This document shows positions 34,672 through 45,126 of a stretch of DNA of 64,000 bases, one piece after another. The position numbers and the translations under genes were made by a program. Source of the DNA: Cordilura impudica (taxonomy: Eukaryota; Arthropoda; Insecta; Diptera; Scathophagidae). Location: assembly GCA_963682025.1 (NCBI GenBank), contig OY821519.1, positions 157,617,178 to 157,681,177 of the forward strand, in the 5' to 3' direction. A model generated the notes under the pieces. The model saw only the letters and a list, made by a program, of their open reading frames with translations. It did no database searches and was not told where the DNA came from. Every line of letters starts with the position of its first letter. The first letter of the stretch is position 1.

Positions 34672-36276
34672 ATGGAGTTTAATAATAAAAAATTTGAAAA
34701 TATTAATATGCGGGGATTCTCCGCAACCGACCTAGCTGACCGAATGGAGCATGAGCTCTGTGATGATGGTCAGCGGGGCAATGCTGCTGCTAGCAGGAGC
34801 AAAAATCTATTGCCTCAGCGCAAGAAGCCGGCAACGGCGAAGAAAGCTGGTGGCAACAATAGTCAACCAGTCAGAACTGGTGCAAAAGCACCAAACATGA
34901 ACACCAAGATATTGATGTCGCCTACAAAAAGTGTAACCGCTACGTCGAAGATTGGGGCAATAGCTCCATCGAAGGATAGCGGGACACCAGAGGCAGCGAC
35001 AATCGATATGGTTGGTGCGACGACGTCGAAGGAGGCAACCCAAAGGGCAGAAGCTAAGCGGAACGACATACCGTCAACATCCGGCAATTTAGCGTGGCGA
35101 CCGAAATTGGGTGTCAAAGCAACGGAAACTGCGGCTACTACTGCAAGAGTAAAGCAGAAACCTCGAGGGCATGAATCCCGCAAAGTCCCAAGGGTACCGG
35201 CACCAGGACAACCAGGAGCCTTCGACGACCCACTAAGAAAAGGTCTCAGTGGGGCAGGCTGCAGATGGTACCTAAGGTACCTTGAGAAAGGTCTCGAACC
35301 GATGGAAGCAAGAAGAAAGGCCGACGAACACAAGGCCAAGCCAGAGGAAGCAGCCCAGGCACACCAACAAACGGGCAAGCGCGGTAACAAGCAAATTTCA
35401 CCACCGCAACTGGCAGAAGGCAAAAGGCCGAGGTTCGCAGATCAGACAAGAAACCCCACAACAAAGACGAACACAACAGCGAGCAAAAGCTACGCGAACG
35501 TCTCCAAGGCGGTTAAGATGGCAGTGCTACCAAAGGGATATCCTGAGGTTAACCTAACCACACAGGAGCTGACAGCACTAGAAGAGGCAATCCTGACAGA
35601 TGTTGCAAAGGGATGGGACCACAAGCTAAAGTTTGAGGGCATCCATTTCCGACCGGGGTACATACTCGTGGACTGCAAGGATGTCCAAACAGCGAACTGG
35701 CTTAGGCAAGCCGCCCCCCAACTTTCAGCATGGGATGGGGCACCGCTTATAGCATGCACTGGAGATGAGGTACCTAGAATGCATACAGTAACCATTTTCC
35801 TCCCCAGAAGCGCGGGCCAAACAACGGAGCAGATTATGGCTCTGATAAGCGCGCAAAATGAAGGTATCAACACGCATCTTTGGAAGGTTATAAGAACCAA
35901 AGAAGAAGGCAGCGGCCAGCTGATGACAATAGGCATTGACCAACAATCGCTGGAAGCCATTAAGAATTCGGGCAATGCCATTAGCTACAGGTTTGGTGAG
36001 GTTCCGGTTCACGGAATAGCGAGGGGCAAAGAAAAAGAGAGCGGCCCAGCCCCCGCAGAAGCCAAAGAAGAGACGGAGCAGATAGCCGCGCAAAATCCGT
36101 CCATATCCGAACCAAAGGCAACTGAACCAATGGAGACGGAGCAGCCACCATCCATTGAGAGCGACATGGAGGGCATAGATCTTGGCCATCCTGATCCTGA
36201 TGATCCAATAGATGATGAAGAGGAAGAGATGCTGTTAAGCGACAACAGCTTGGGCACTAGCCCGAACAATAACTAG
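34672..36276 (+). CDS. LOA-like ORF1: Gag-like protein, 534 residues
   Basis: The long low-complexity N-terminal half is rich in Ala, Lys, Thr and Pro. A folded region at about residues 280-445 (VAKGWDHKLKFEGIHFRPGY; VTIFLPRSAGQTTEQIMALI; LWKVIRTKEEGSGQLMTIGI) resembles the DUF4780 domain found in ORF1 of insect LINEs. The tail is acidic. No CCHC knuckle is visible. It probably coats element RNA. The frame is uninterrupted. Its TAG at 36274-36276 is followed four bases later by the ORF2 ATG, suggesting stop-restart translation. Confidence 0.85.
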   Translation: MEFNNKKFENINMRGFSATDLADRMEHELCDDGQRGNAAASRSKNLLPQRKKPATAKKAGGNNSQPVRTGAKAPNMNTKILMSPTKSVTATSKIGAIAPSKDSGTPEAATIDMVGATTSKEATQRAEAKRNDIPSTSGNLAWRPKLGVKATETAATTARVKQKPRGHESRKVPRVPAPGQPGAFDDPLRKGLSGAGCRWYLRYLEKGLEPMEARRKADEHKAKPEEAAQAHQQTGKRGNKQISPPQLAEGKRPRFADQTRNPTTKTNTTASKSYANVSKAVKMAVLPKGYPEVNLTTQELTALEEAILTDVAKGWDHKLKFEGIHFRPGYILVDCKDVQTANWLRQAAPQLSAWDGAPLIACTGDEVPRMHTVTIFLPRSAGQTTEQIMALISAQNEGINTHLWKVIRTKEEGSGQLMTIGIDQQSLEAIKNSGNAISYRFGEVPVHGIARGKEKESGPAPAEAKEETEQIAAQNPSISEPKATEPMETEQPPSIESDMEGIDLGHPDPDDPIDDEEEEMLLSDNSLGTSPNNN

Positions 36277-36280
36277 CATT

Positions 36281-39200
36281 ATGGCTAGTAACACAATGCC
36301 AGATAAAGGATCACGTATCAAATTCGCCCAGGTTAACGTCCACCACGCAAAAGCTGCATCCGCAGTGATTGCTAGGACATTTTCTAAATTTAACCTGGGC
36401 ATGGTATTGATCCAAGAACCCTGGCACTATAAAGGTGCAATCAGAGGATTGAGCTGCAGCAGTGGCAAGGTATTATGGGACAATAGACATACGTCGCCCA
36501 GAGCATGTATTTTAATTAGTAAAGATATTAATTATATTTGTCTTACAGAATTTATGACGCGGGACTTGGTTCCTATCCAAGCTCTCATAGACATCGAAGG
36601 CAGCCAAAAGATGATAGTGATAGCATCAGCATACTTTCCGGGCGAGGAAGCTTCACCACCGCCGGCAGAGGTACGGCAGCTGGTGGACTTCTGTACAGAG
36701 CAAAACCTACAGCTTATACTGGGATGCGATGCTAACGCACACAACACAGCATGGGGCAGCACTGATACAAATTATCGAGGTGAGTACTTATTAGAATACC
36801 TAGTAGCATCTAACCTAGAAATACTAAATGAGGGTAATAGACCTACATTCGTCACAAGAGTTAGAGAGGAGGTCCTAGACATCACAGTAGCCAGTCCAAG
36901 CTTAGCTAGGATTGCAAGAAATTGGAGAGTATCCAATGAAGTTTCATTATCCGATCATAGAATAATTGAATTTTCGCTAGAGGGCCTAAATACTGAGGCA
37001 TCTTCCTATAGAAATTCTAGGAAAACGAATTGGGAGAAGTACAATGAAATCCTACACCACAACCTACAAGGCATAACATCGAGCAAACGCATACGAAATA
37101 AGTACGAGCTCGAGGACAGTGTGACCCAACTAAATGGGGCTCTACTGGATGCCTACCATTGTAGCTGCCCCGAGAAACCGAGGGGCAAGGAGAAGGACGC
37201 GGTTTGGTGGAACAATAATCTCTCTACACTCAGAACCGAAGTTCGCAGGCTCTGCAATGGGGCAAAGCGCAACGGGCAGTGGGAGCGTTATAAAACCAAA
37301 CTGACTGAGTATAATAAGGAAATTAGGAAAGCTAAACGCACTAGCTTTAGGAAGTTCTGTGAAAACATAGAATCGCTTCCCGAAACAGCAAGGCTATACA
37401 AAGCCTTTGCGAAATGTGGGCCAGAAATGACGATGTCACTTAAGAAAGAGGACGGTAGTTACTCTAAGAATGGCCGAGACAGGGCGGAGCTGTTATTAAA
37501 GACACACTTTCCAGGAAGTGTGGCAGATGACAACGAGCGGTCGAGTAACGGATCAAGAAACCCTAGTCGGACAAGCAGGCAAATAGCAGCAGAAATTTGC
37601 TCTAGGGAAAGACTAGAATGGGCCTTAGGTACCTTTCAACCCTTTAAATCACCTGGAACGGATGGTATTTTTCCGGCCCTCTTACAAAAGGGCTTGAAGG
37701 AACTATTACCATTCATGTTAAATATCGGGCGTAGCAGCTTGGCCTTGGGGTACATACCAAGGGCATGGAGGAAGGCTAGAGTGGTGTTCATACCCAAAGT
37801 GGGGAAAAAGGACACCGCTCATCCAAAATCCTTCAGACCGATAAGCTTAACATCTTTTATGCTGAAAACACTTGAAAAAGCTGTGGACAACTATCTAAGA
37901 TGTGGGATATTACAGCAGATGCCTTTGCATCCAAACCAACATGCGTATAGAGCGGGCAGATCAACAGAGACCGCTCTTACTAGCCTGGTAAGAACTATTC
38001 AAAAATCAATAGATGAAAAGGAAATAGCCGTTTGTGCCTTCCTAGATATAGAAGGAGCCTTTGATAACACTTCACACGAAGTAATAGAAAGGGCATTAAA
38101 CCAAAGAGGGGTAGACCCAGTGACATCAAAATGGATGGTAGAAGTGCTCTACACGAGATCAGTAGAAACAACAGCAGAGGGGGAGACCATATCCGTCAGC
38201 ACAACCAGAGGATGTCCACAGGGAGGAGTTCTGTCGCCCTTGATGTGGAGTCTGGTTGTTGACGAATTACTAATGAAACTGTCGGAAGCAGGAATAGAAT
38301 GCCAGGGCTACGCGGACGACATAGTCTTAATAGCAAAAGGCAAGTTCGAGGAAACCCTATGTGACATTGTACAAAGAGGGTTGAGGATTATATGTCAATG
38401 GTGCAGGGCAACAGGATTGAACATCAATCCAACGAAGACCACTATTGTACCATTTACCAGGAAAAGGAAACTTCCGAGATGGAGGGCAATTCAAATTTTG
38501 GGAGAAGTCATTGAACCAAAAGCAGAAGTGAAGTATCTGGGGATAGTACTAGACAACAAGTTAACATGGAAGGCACATGTCGACCAAATCACTGAAAAAG
38601 CCAAGCGAGCTACAATGATTTGCAGAAGGGTAGCGGGTAAAAACTGGGGATGTAAACCCAGCATTTTACACTGGATGTACTCGATGATGGTCCGCCCAAT
38701 AGTAACTTACGGAGCTATAGCGTGGGCCAAAAGAACGGATCTGAAGTCGACTCAAATGCAGCTAGGTAAGATTCAAAGATTAGCGTGCATTGGGATAACA
38801 GGTGCAATGAGGACGTGCCCAACAGCATCACTTGAAGCACTATTGGAACTAAGCCCACTACATATAGTGGTGCAGAAGAAAGCTTTGGCAACGGCAATCA
38901 GAATAAAGGGAGGGAAACCTATAACCAGGCTTTATGAAGGGCAATGGAACCGGTTAAGCCAAGTTAATGATTACTCCCTCCTAGATTGCCCCATGGACAG
39001 AGCTGAGAAGAAGTATGATTTCAGGAAATACTTTACTACGGAACTTAGCAATAAGAGAGAATGGAGCGGTTTAAATACAGCATATTCTCTAAGAGAAGAT
39101 ACAATCAAATGGTACACAGATGGGTCAAAAACCGAAAGTGGAACAGGGGCGGGAGTCTTCGGGCCTAGAACCAAATACTTCGAGCCAATGGGAATACATA

Positions 39201-39937
39201 CGAGCATTTTCCAAGCAGAGATTTACGCCATCGATAGATGTGCACAAATCAACTTGAACAGGAAGTACAAAAGAAGGAACATAACCATACTATCAGACAG
39301 TCAAGCTGCTATTCGAGCACTAGGCTCCTATGAAGTAGACTCTAAGCTAGTATGGGACTGTCTGCAGAAGCTAAATGAGCTAGGTAAACACAACAAGGTT
39401 AGCCTTTGTTGGGTCCCGGGACACGTTGGGATTCAGGGCAATGAGCAAGCTGATGAACTTGCCAGAAGGGGAGCTTCCACAAAATTAATAGGGCCGGAAC
39501 CATTTTGTGGAATAGGAAAAGGAGTATGGGAAGGAGTACTCAGGGAACATGAAAATTGTGTTAGAAGGGAATTTTTCTCGAGCCACTTGGGCTTAAGGCA
39601 ATCCAAAATGTTGTTGGGTGGCTACAACAAGAAGAGATTTGGGTCGTGCATTGGATTGTCAAAGAACGGTCTGAGAATACTAACCGGGATTTTAACTGGT
39701 CACTGCAGGCTCAGGGAACATATGAGCAGGTTGGGAATTGTAGCAAACCCTATGTGCAGATTCTGTGATGAGGAAGCCGAATCACCAGAGCACATACTTG
39801 GGAACTGTGGGGCGCTAATGCACAAAAGGAAACAGCATCTGGGTTCCTTCCAGATACTAGGTAGCGACATAAAATTACTAGAACCAACAAACATCCTCGG
39901 ATTCCTGAGGGCTTCAGGGTTGGATAAGAATTTATAG
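36281..39937 (+). CDS. LOA-like ORF2: endonuclease, reverse transcriptase, RNase H; 1218 residues
   Basis: The endonuclease domain has QVNVHHAKAA, LIQEPWH, LGCDANAHN and SDHRIIEF (within about the first 230 residues). The RT has FRPISLTSF, FLDIEGAFDN, RGCPQGGVLSP and catalytic YADD (about 38311-38322). RNase H follows, with YTDGSK, E in FQAEIYA, SDSQAAI and the D of NEQADELARRG (39115-39465). The C-terminal zinc knuckle is CRFCDEEAESPEHILGNC (about 39755-39808). The protein nicks the target, copies the RNA and can degrade the template. There is no internal stop, and all catalytic residues are visible. It is larger than Jockey ORF2 because of RNase H. Confidence 0.94.
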   Translation: MASNTMPDKGSRIKFAQVNVHHAKAASAVIARTFSKFNLGMVLIQEPWHYKGAIRGLSCSSGKVLWDNRHTSPRACILISKDINYICLTEFMTRDLVPIQALIDIEGSQKMIVIASAYFPGEEASPPPAEVRQLVDFCTEQNLQLILGCDANAHNTAWGSTDTNYRGEYLLEYLVASNLEILNEGNRPTFVTRVREEVLDITVASPSLARIARNWRVSNEVSLSDHRIIEFSLEGLNTEASSYRNSRKTNWEKYNEILHHNLQGITSSKRIRNKYELEDSVTQLNGALLDAYHCSCPEKPRGKEKDAVWWNNNLSTLRTEVRRLCNGAKRNGQWERYKTKLTEYNKEIRKAKRTSFRKFCENIESLPETARLYKAFAKCGPEMTMSLKKEDGSYSKNGRDRAELLLKTHFPGSVADDNERSSNGSRNPSRTSRQIAAEICSRERLEWALGTFQPFKSPGTDGIFPALLQKGLKELLPFMLNIGRSSLALGYIPRAWRKARVVFIPKVGKKDTAHPKSFRPISLTSFMLKTLEKAVDNYLRCGILQQMPLHPNQHAYRAGRSTETALTSLVRTIQKSIDEKEIAVCAFLDIEGAFDNTSHEVIERALNQRGVDPVTSKWMVEVLYTRSVETTAEGETISVSTTRGCPQGGVLSPLMWSLVVDELLMKLSEAGIECQGYADDIVLIAKGKFEETLCDIVQRGLRIICQWCRATGLNINPTKTTIVPFTRKRKLPRWRAIQILGEVIEPKAEVKYLGIVLDNKLTWKAHVDQITEKAKRATMICRRVAGKNWGCKPSILHWMYSMMVRPIVTYGAIAWAKRTDLKSTQMQLGKIQRLACIGITGAMRTCPTASLEALLELSPLHIVVQKKALATAIRIKGGKPITRLYEGQWNRLSQVNDYSLLDCPMDRAEKKYDFRKYFTTELSNKREWSGLNTAYSLREDTIKWYTDGSKTESGTGAGVFGPRTKYFEPMGIHTSIFQAEIYAIDRCAQINLNRKYKRRNITILSDSQAAIRALGSYEVDSKLVWDCLQKLNELGKHNKVSLCWVPGHVGIQGNEQADELARRGASTKLIGPEPFCGIGKGVWEGVLREHENCVRREFFSSHLGLRQSKMLLGGYNKKRFGSCIGLSKNGLRILTGILTGHCRLREHMSRLGIVANPMCRFCDEEAESPEHILGNCGALMHKRKQHLGSFQILGSDIKLLEPTNILGFLRASGLDKNL

Positions 39938-40025
39938 GGACAACCTATTAGCAGAGGGCAGTACAATAGATCACTTTGGTCGCAGTACTTCGAACACCTC
40001 TTTATACAATACAATACAATACAAT

Positions 40026-40337
40026 ATTTAATAATATTTAAATTTACTAAGCATTTGTTTTTGGATTTGTTTGATCTGTAAATTGGATATTTTAACTTGA
40101 TAAACAGTGTTTTGTAATACTGCTTTGGTAACTTCTTCATGTAAAAATTAATTAAGTGAATAATTCAGAAGATTTATTTAGGTGTGAAGTACTTAAATAG
40201 TTATCGTAGCGCTGAAAGTATTAAAAAGAAATTTCAGAAAAGACATATCTAATATATAATTAAACTTGAATTCTATTTAATAGAGTTTAATGAATTCCAT
40301 AGAAGTTTTACTCACGTTATTTATTTGAAATTTTGCC
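40026..40337. other. Gene-free spacer upstream of mRpL4 fragment
   Basis: This is AT-rich sequence. I looked for a splice acceptor or earlier mRpL4 coding sequence and found neither close to 40338. Confidence 0.45.
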
Positions 40338-40828
40338 ATGGCCCACGGACCCCGATCACCAACTACCCACTTTTATATGTTGCCATTCTTTAAGCGAGTA
40401 ATGGGTTTGACATCTATGTTGACTGTTAAATTGGCCCAAGTTGATTTACATATTGTTAAAGATGTTGAAATATCCAGCACAGATGCAGAGTTCTTATTGG
40501 ATTTAATTAAGGGAACCAATTTCCTTCAGTATTGATAGTCGATAAGTAAGTGTAGTTAGATTATATACATGAACTTTGATTAATGCATTTTGCTTATGTA
40601 AAAAATAGGAATGACATCTTCCCCGAAAATATTTGTTATGCCTCGGATAAACTGGGGTTCGTTAATATTATGCCTGCCTATGGTTTAAATTGTTATTCCA
40701 TGTTGAAACATGATACTTTAGTTTTGACTGTTGAGGCTGTTAACCATATTGAGGAGCGTCTGTTATATCAACAACATCGGAACGATGCCTTTGTTAAGAA
40801 ACAAAAATTCAAGCTGGATCAAGTTTAA
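40338..40828 (+). pseudogene. mRpL4: mRpL4 (mitochondrial ribosomal protein uL4m), 3' part only
   Basis: Exon 1 (40338-40545) reads AHGPRSPTTHFYMLPFFKR, then KLAQVDLHIV, matching the centre of mitochondrial uL4. Exon 2 (40609-40828) reads NDIFPENI, then YGLNCYSMLKHDTLVLTVEA, and ends at a TAA (40826-40828). The 63-bp intron has GTAAGT...TAG boundaries. Two problems argue for a pseudogene or a damaged copy. The N-terminal half (normally well over 100 residues) is missing with no acceptor at 40338. The frame also slips by one base near 40510-40515, so exon 1 read straight stops at 40533-40535. If intact, the product would be a structural protein of the mitochondrial large subunit. An assembly indel could explain the shift but not the missing 5' half. 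Confidence 0.78.
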
Positions 40829-40888
40829 GTATCAATGTAATTTTTCCCCATTACATTTGGTTAAATCGAATAAAATTTTATATATGAT

Positions 40889-41666
40889 CAGCCCAATTCT
40901 AAATAACAATTCCCTGGGAATTTTTTCCCTATTCCCTGTTCCCCTATTCTTAATAAAATCTCCCCGGGAATTTTTTCTCTTTTCCCTTTACTCTTATTCT
41001 GAAAGAACTTCGAAAATGGGAAACTCCTCTCCGGGAAAAAAGTAGCTTTTCTGAATGTCAATAAAAGGGAGAATAATTTGGGAATAATAGCGCCAAAACT
41101 TTCGAGAGAGTGCTGCGAAAAATGTAAGTATGTAATTTTGTACAATAATATTATGGCATTACTGTTGCTTTCGGTCAAACAAAAAACATATTCATATTCT
41201 TTTGAACACGATGCAAGCCAACCCTGATGTTGCATGCGGGATGTTAAAAGGAAGCAAGGACGAGCTAAGCCGGGTATGGCGCAATTTCGAATGGAAATTA
41301 AACTTAGCAGGCAATTCAAGTGGGTTGCTGGCATCACGTCGCTTTCTTCTTGCCATGCTTTGCTCCGTCTTGTCCTGCTGCTGCTCTTCTGCTTCAGCTA
41401 CCATCAGAAACGCTACACTGAACATTTTTTGTATTTATTTTTAATTTACTAAAGATTTTAAAAAAGTTTTACTTTTAATTTCCACAAAAATGTTTAAATT
41501 TGTAAACAAAACAAGACAACTGAAGCAAAACAGCTGTCTTCGAATAATCGAAATTCTCTCTCTCATATTATTCTTCTCCGCGCCTGATTAGAATAGGAGG
41601 ATTTATTATCGGGAAAAATGAATTCCCCGGGAACTCATTTTCCTGGGAAAATTTAGAATTGGGCTG
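40889..41666. mobile_element. Non-coding TIR element, 778 bp, with internal CCCGGGAA repeats
   Basis: The ends CAGCCCAATTCTAAAT (40889) and ATTTAGAATTGGGCTG (to 41666) are perfect 16-bp inverted repeats. The flanks TATATGAT and TATATATT could be a decayed 8-bp duplication, as in hAT elements. Near each end, copies of CTGGGAAttttt and CCCCGGGAA recur. Several short frames inside have no recognisable domain. It lies just after the mRpL4 stop codon, probably in its 3' UTR. Confidence 0.75.
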
Positions 41667-41865
41667 TATATATTTGCGCTCATCAGTTACTTAACGATCG
41701 CATAAATTCAATTTTTACCCTAATATATACTTTAATTTTTTTAACTAGAAATACAAGACGATCTAAATTTATTTTATGGTTGTCCATAATTCACGATGTT
41801 GTAATGTTATAATTTGCTTCATCCGCAGATGCAGTTTGTAGCATATTGACCTGAACCTCCGGCGC
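41667..41865 (+). other. Possible 5' edge of the glycine-rich gene's exon, before the Gypsy insertion
   Basis: A candidate acceptor CATCCGCAG ends at about 41829. The bases after it, joined across the Gypsy element, run into the glycine-rich exon, but the shared frame has a TGA at about 41851-41853. Either the exon starts later, or this copy carries a stop or indel. No other feature is seen. Confidence 0.35.
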
Positions 41866-42130
41866 TTTGGTGGTGGTAAGGATAATTGTTTTTATATTAA
41901 ACCACAATATTGCAAATTCAAATATTTTATTTAAGAACACAAATAAAATTGAGTATGTACAACACAATTGAAAATATCAAGACTGAATGAAAATATTTTT
42001 TACAATCAATAAAAGTGAAAATAAATAAAAATCAAAAAGTACTTAATTTAAAAATATTTAAATTTATAATAAAAATACAGTATATAAATTTAAAGTATGA
42101 ATGAGTTAATCTAAAGATAGATACACTACA
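41866..42130 (-). repeat. 3' LTR of Gypsy element 1
   Basis: This 265-bp repeat pairs with 46862-47126. GGCGC precedes it on the plus strand. Confidence 0.9.
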
Positions 42131-42167
42131 TATACTCCCCCTCCAGTTAAATGAATAAAATTGAAAA

Positions 42168-44860
42168 TCATGTAATATTAAAAGTAACTTTCTTTTTTGA
42201 AGAAGTATAAGATATAGTGATTAAGTGTCGTAAATTGTGTGTATATGCTGGTTTAAGATGATCAATTGGGATGGATTTAATTATATTACCATATTGAATG
42301 TGAAAAGTTTTATCAAATTTTGAAATAACTTTAAAAGGTCCCTCAAATGGTTGTTGAAGTCCTGATGATCGAATAATTTTAACAAATACATAATCACAAG
42401 TACTTAAAGCTTTTGTAACATAACTTTTATCTTTATTATGATGAATAATTTTGGAACGAATTTGTGAAAAATGTTCTCTTAATTTTTGCAGAGTTAAATC
42501 TGTATTGATTGTATCATTGTTAGATACAACCAATTCTCCAGGTAATTTCCTTATATCTTCCTTAATAGTTGTTCGTAAACCGAGAAGTATCCAATGCAAA
42601 AGTTCTGACCAATGTAATGAATTATCAGATGAAAGAATTGATGTTTTGAGTTGTCGATGGAAACGTTCTATCATTCCGTTTGCTTGTGGATGATAAGCAG
42701 AAGTATGAATTGTGTGTGCACCAAGTAAACTAGTTAATTCATTAAATAATTTCGATGTGAATTGTGTACCTTGATCTACAATTATTTTCAAAGGAACTCC
42801 AAAACGTGGAAAATAATTTTGTACGAAAGAATCAGCTATAGTTTTTGTTGAAATGTCCTTGAGAGGATATACTTCTGGCCATCATGTGTGTCTGTCTATA
42901 ATCGTTAATAAATACCGATAACAATTTGAAACAGGTAAAGGTCCAACAAGATCCATATGAATGTGTTCAAACCTTCCGGGTGGAATTTCGATTTTTTGTA
43001 TTGGTGTTTTTGTGTAAATGTTAATTTTAGATTTTTGACAGTTGATGCAACTTGCTGCCCAATCATTTATTTCTTTCCGCATATTAGGCCAAAAATATTT
43101 AGATTGAATTAATTTTCTAGTTGCTCTAATTCCAGGATGAGATAAAGAATAAATTTTGTCAAAAATACTTTTTCGCATTGAAATTTGAACATAGGGACGA
43201 GAAGAATTACTGGAGATATCACACCAAATTGTAATATTTAAAACTGGTATTAAAATTTCTTTAAGATTGCATTTAGAATTTGGGGATTTGATTAGTGATT
43301 TGAGTGTTTCATCAGATTGTTGTTCCTTGAGAAGTGTTAAAAAATTAATGTCGTTAGTCGTAATTGCATCAATTTCTGGAACACGTGACAGAGTGTCAGC
43401 AACGATGTTTTTTTTTTTCAGTTATGTATTGTATATTATTTGTAATATTTTAAACGACGTGTTTGTCTGGGTGATCTGTCAGTTTTGGAATTAAGAACAA
43501 AAGGTAAAGGTTTGTGATCAGTGTATATAATGAAATTTCTTCCTTCTAAAAAATGTCTGAAATGCTTAACTGCTCTATATGTTGCTAATAATTCTCTATC
43601 GAAAGTGGAATATTTCATTTCTGTAGAACTGAGTTGATGTGAAAAATAAGCAAGTGGTTCCCAATGATCTCTTGTTGATTCCTGTAAAACAGCTCCAATG
43701 GCAACATTTGATGCATCAACTGCAAGCGATAGTTCAAGATTTTTATCGAAATGTGTCAGAAGTGTATTTTTGGCAAAAAGTAATCGGACTTTCTCAAATG
43801 CAGTGATTGCTTCATTTGTCCAATTTAAAATTTTAGATTTATTTGTATTTGAAGATGTAAGCATTTCGTGTAGTAAACTAAGTTCTGCTGCTAACATCGG
43901 AATGTATCGGTGATAGTAATTAATCATGCCCAAAAACTTTTGAAGTTTTTTAATTGAATTTGGTTTTTCGAAATTAGTAATAATTTCAACTCTATCTTTA
44001 GATGGTTGGATTCCCTTTGAGGATATCTCATAACTGAGAAAATCTAAAGAAGATGCACCGAAAATACATTTAGTCGGTTTAATGTTGAGTCCGTAATTTG
44101 AAGTCGAGTAAAAATAATTTCTAAGTGTTCTAAATGTTGTTCTTCATTGGTACTGACAATTAAGATGTCATCTACGTATGCAAAAACAAAATCTAAACCA
44201 AACAATACTTCATTGATGAAACGTTGAAAAGTTTGAGCAGTATTTCTAAGACCAAAAGGCATGCGTAGAAATTCAAACATTCCGAACGGTGTAGTGATTG
44301 CAGTTTTATGTATGTCTTCTTCAGCCATAGGAATCTGGTGGTACGCACGAACAAGATCTAATTTTGAAAAGATATATTTTTCTTTGAGTTCAATATTTAA
44401 ATCATGAATGTGAGGAAGTGGGTAACGATCGGGTATGGTAATGCAGTTTAACATCCTATAATCGCCGCATGGACGCCAGTCGTTTACTTCCTTTTTGGGA
44501 ACTAAATGCAAAGCGGATGCGATAGGAGAGTTAGAAGGTCTACAAATGGCAATTTTGATGAGATACTCAAATTCCGTTTTTGCAATTTTTAATTTAATTG
44601 GATCAAGACGATGTGGTCTAGTAAATGGTTTCTATTCTGTGAACCGTGTTGTGACTCACAGGTTTTGTGAAATATGGTTCAGAAATAAGTGAATTGAATT
44701 TGCGAAGAAGATGTGTGTATTTATTTTCAGGGATAGGAAATTTGAGTGAATAAATATCGCAAAAACCAGAGGTTCCTTTAATTTTTAATTTGGTTGTGAG
44801 ATCAGTAATTAATTTGTTTTTGATATCTACTATGATGAAGAATTTGTTCTTCTAAAAAAT
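42168..44860 (-). pseudogene. Gypsy element 1 pol: RT, RNase H, integrase (broken)
   Basis: RT (44511-44044) shows [33 protein letters not shown] and catalytic YVDD (about 44173-44184). One base is lost in an A run near 44114. RNase H (43933-43436) has AVDASNVAIGAVL and YTDHKPL. A further break follows before integrase: the zinc region with HPGIRATRK and CINCQKSK (43178-42990), the core with MDLVGPL, VDQGTQF and MIERFHRQ, and an in-frame TGA at about 42879-42881 within the core. The C-terminus ends at 42168. Several lesions make the enzyme set non-functional although the LTRs are still about 98% alike. Confidence 0.88.
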
Positions 44861-45126
44861 TCGCACCTATGATTGGTGTTGAAATATTTGATAATAGAAA
44901 AGGAAATTCAAAAACACGACGTAAACCTAAATTAATTTTGAGAAGCTTTGAACCAAATGTTTCTATGGATGAACCATTCGCAGCAGTTAAATTAATTTCT
45001 GAATTTCTCTTAAAATGTTTGAATTTTGAAGCTGGTACAACGGAAACTACTGCACCAGTATCTATCAGAAAATTTAATTTATTTGATTTATCAAAAATGA
45101 AAAATGATTTATCATAATGGAATTTT
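44860..45126 (-). pseudogene. Gypsy element 1 protease
   Basis: On the minus strand the retroviral-type aspartic protease signature LIDTGAVVSVVP is readable at about 45030-45065, followed downstream by PIIGANFLEEQIL. It matures Gag-Pol in active elements. It is read from the stretch between the knuckle ORF and RT; frame continuity with its neighbours is not certain. Confidence 0.75.

Larger units (their letters stand above)
34304..40025 (+). mobile_element. LOA/I-like LINE, apparently full length with intact ORFs
   Basis: A G/C-rich leader of about 350 bp precedes ORF1 (34672-36276), a 4-bp gap, and ORF2 (36281-39937). A short 3' UTR ends in (ACAAT)n at about 40003-40024. RNase H in ORF2 and the tandem tail fit the LOA/I group rather than Jockey. 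The exact 5' end is uncertain, probably near 34319-34325. A possible 8-bp ATTTAATA duplication occurs at about 34311 and 40024. G/C content is clearly higher than in the surroundings. A decayed copy lies at 48546-52016. Confidence 0.88.

Noticed and set aside
34863..36269. Long minus-strand frames (up to 186 residues) opposite LOA ORF1
   Set aside because: They are antisense shadows produced by the G/C-rich, low-complexity ORF1.
41192..41452. Open frames of 72-80 residues on both strands inside the TIR element at 40889-41666
   Set aside because: They overlap each other in opposite strands, lack any motif and lie in a non-coding transposon.
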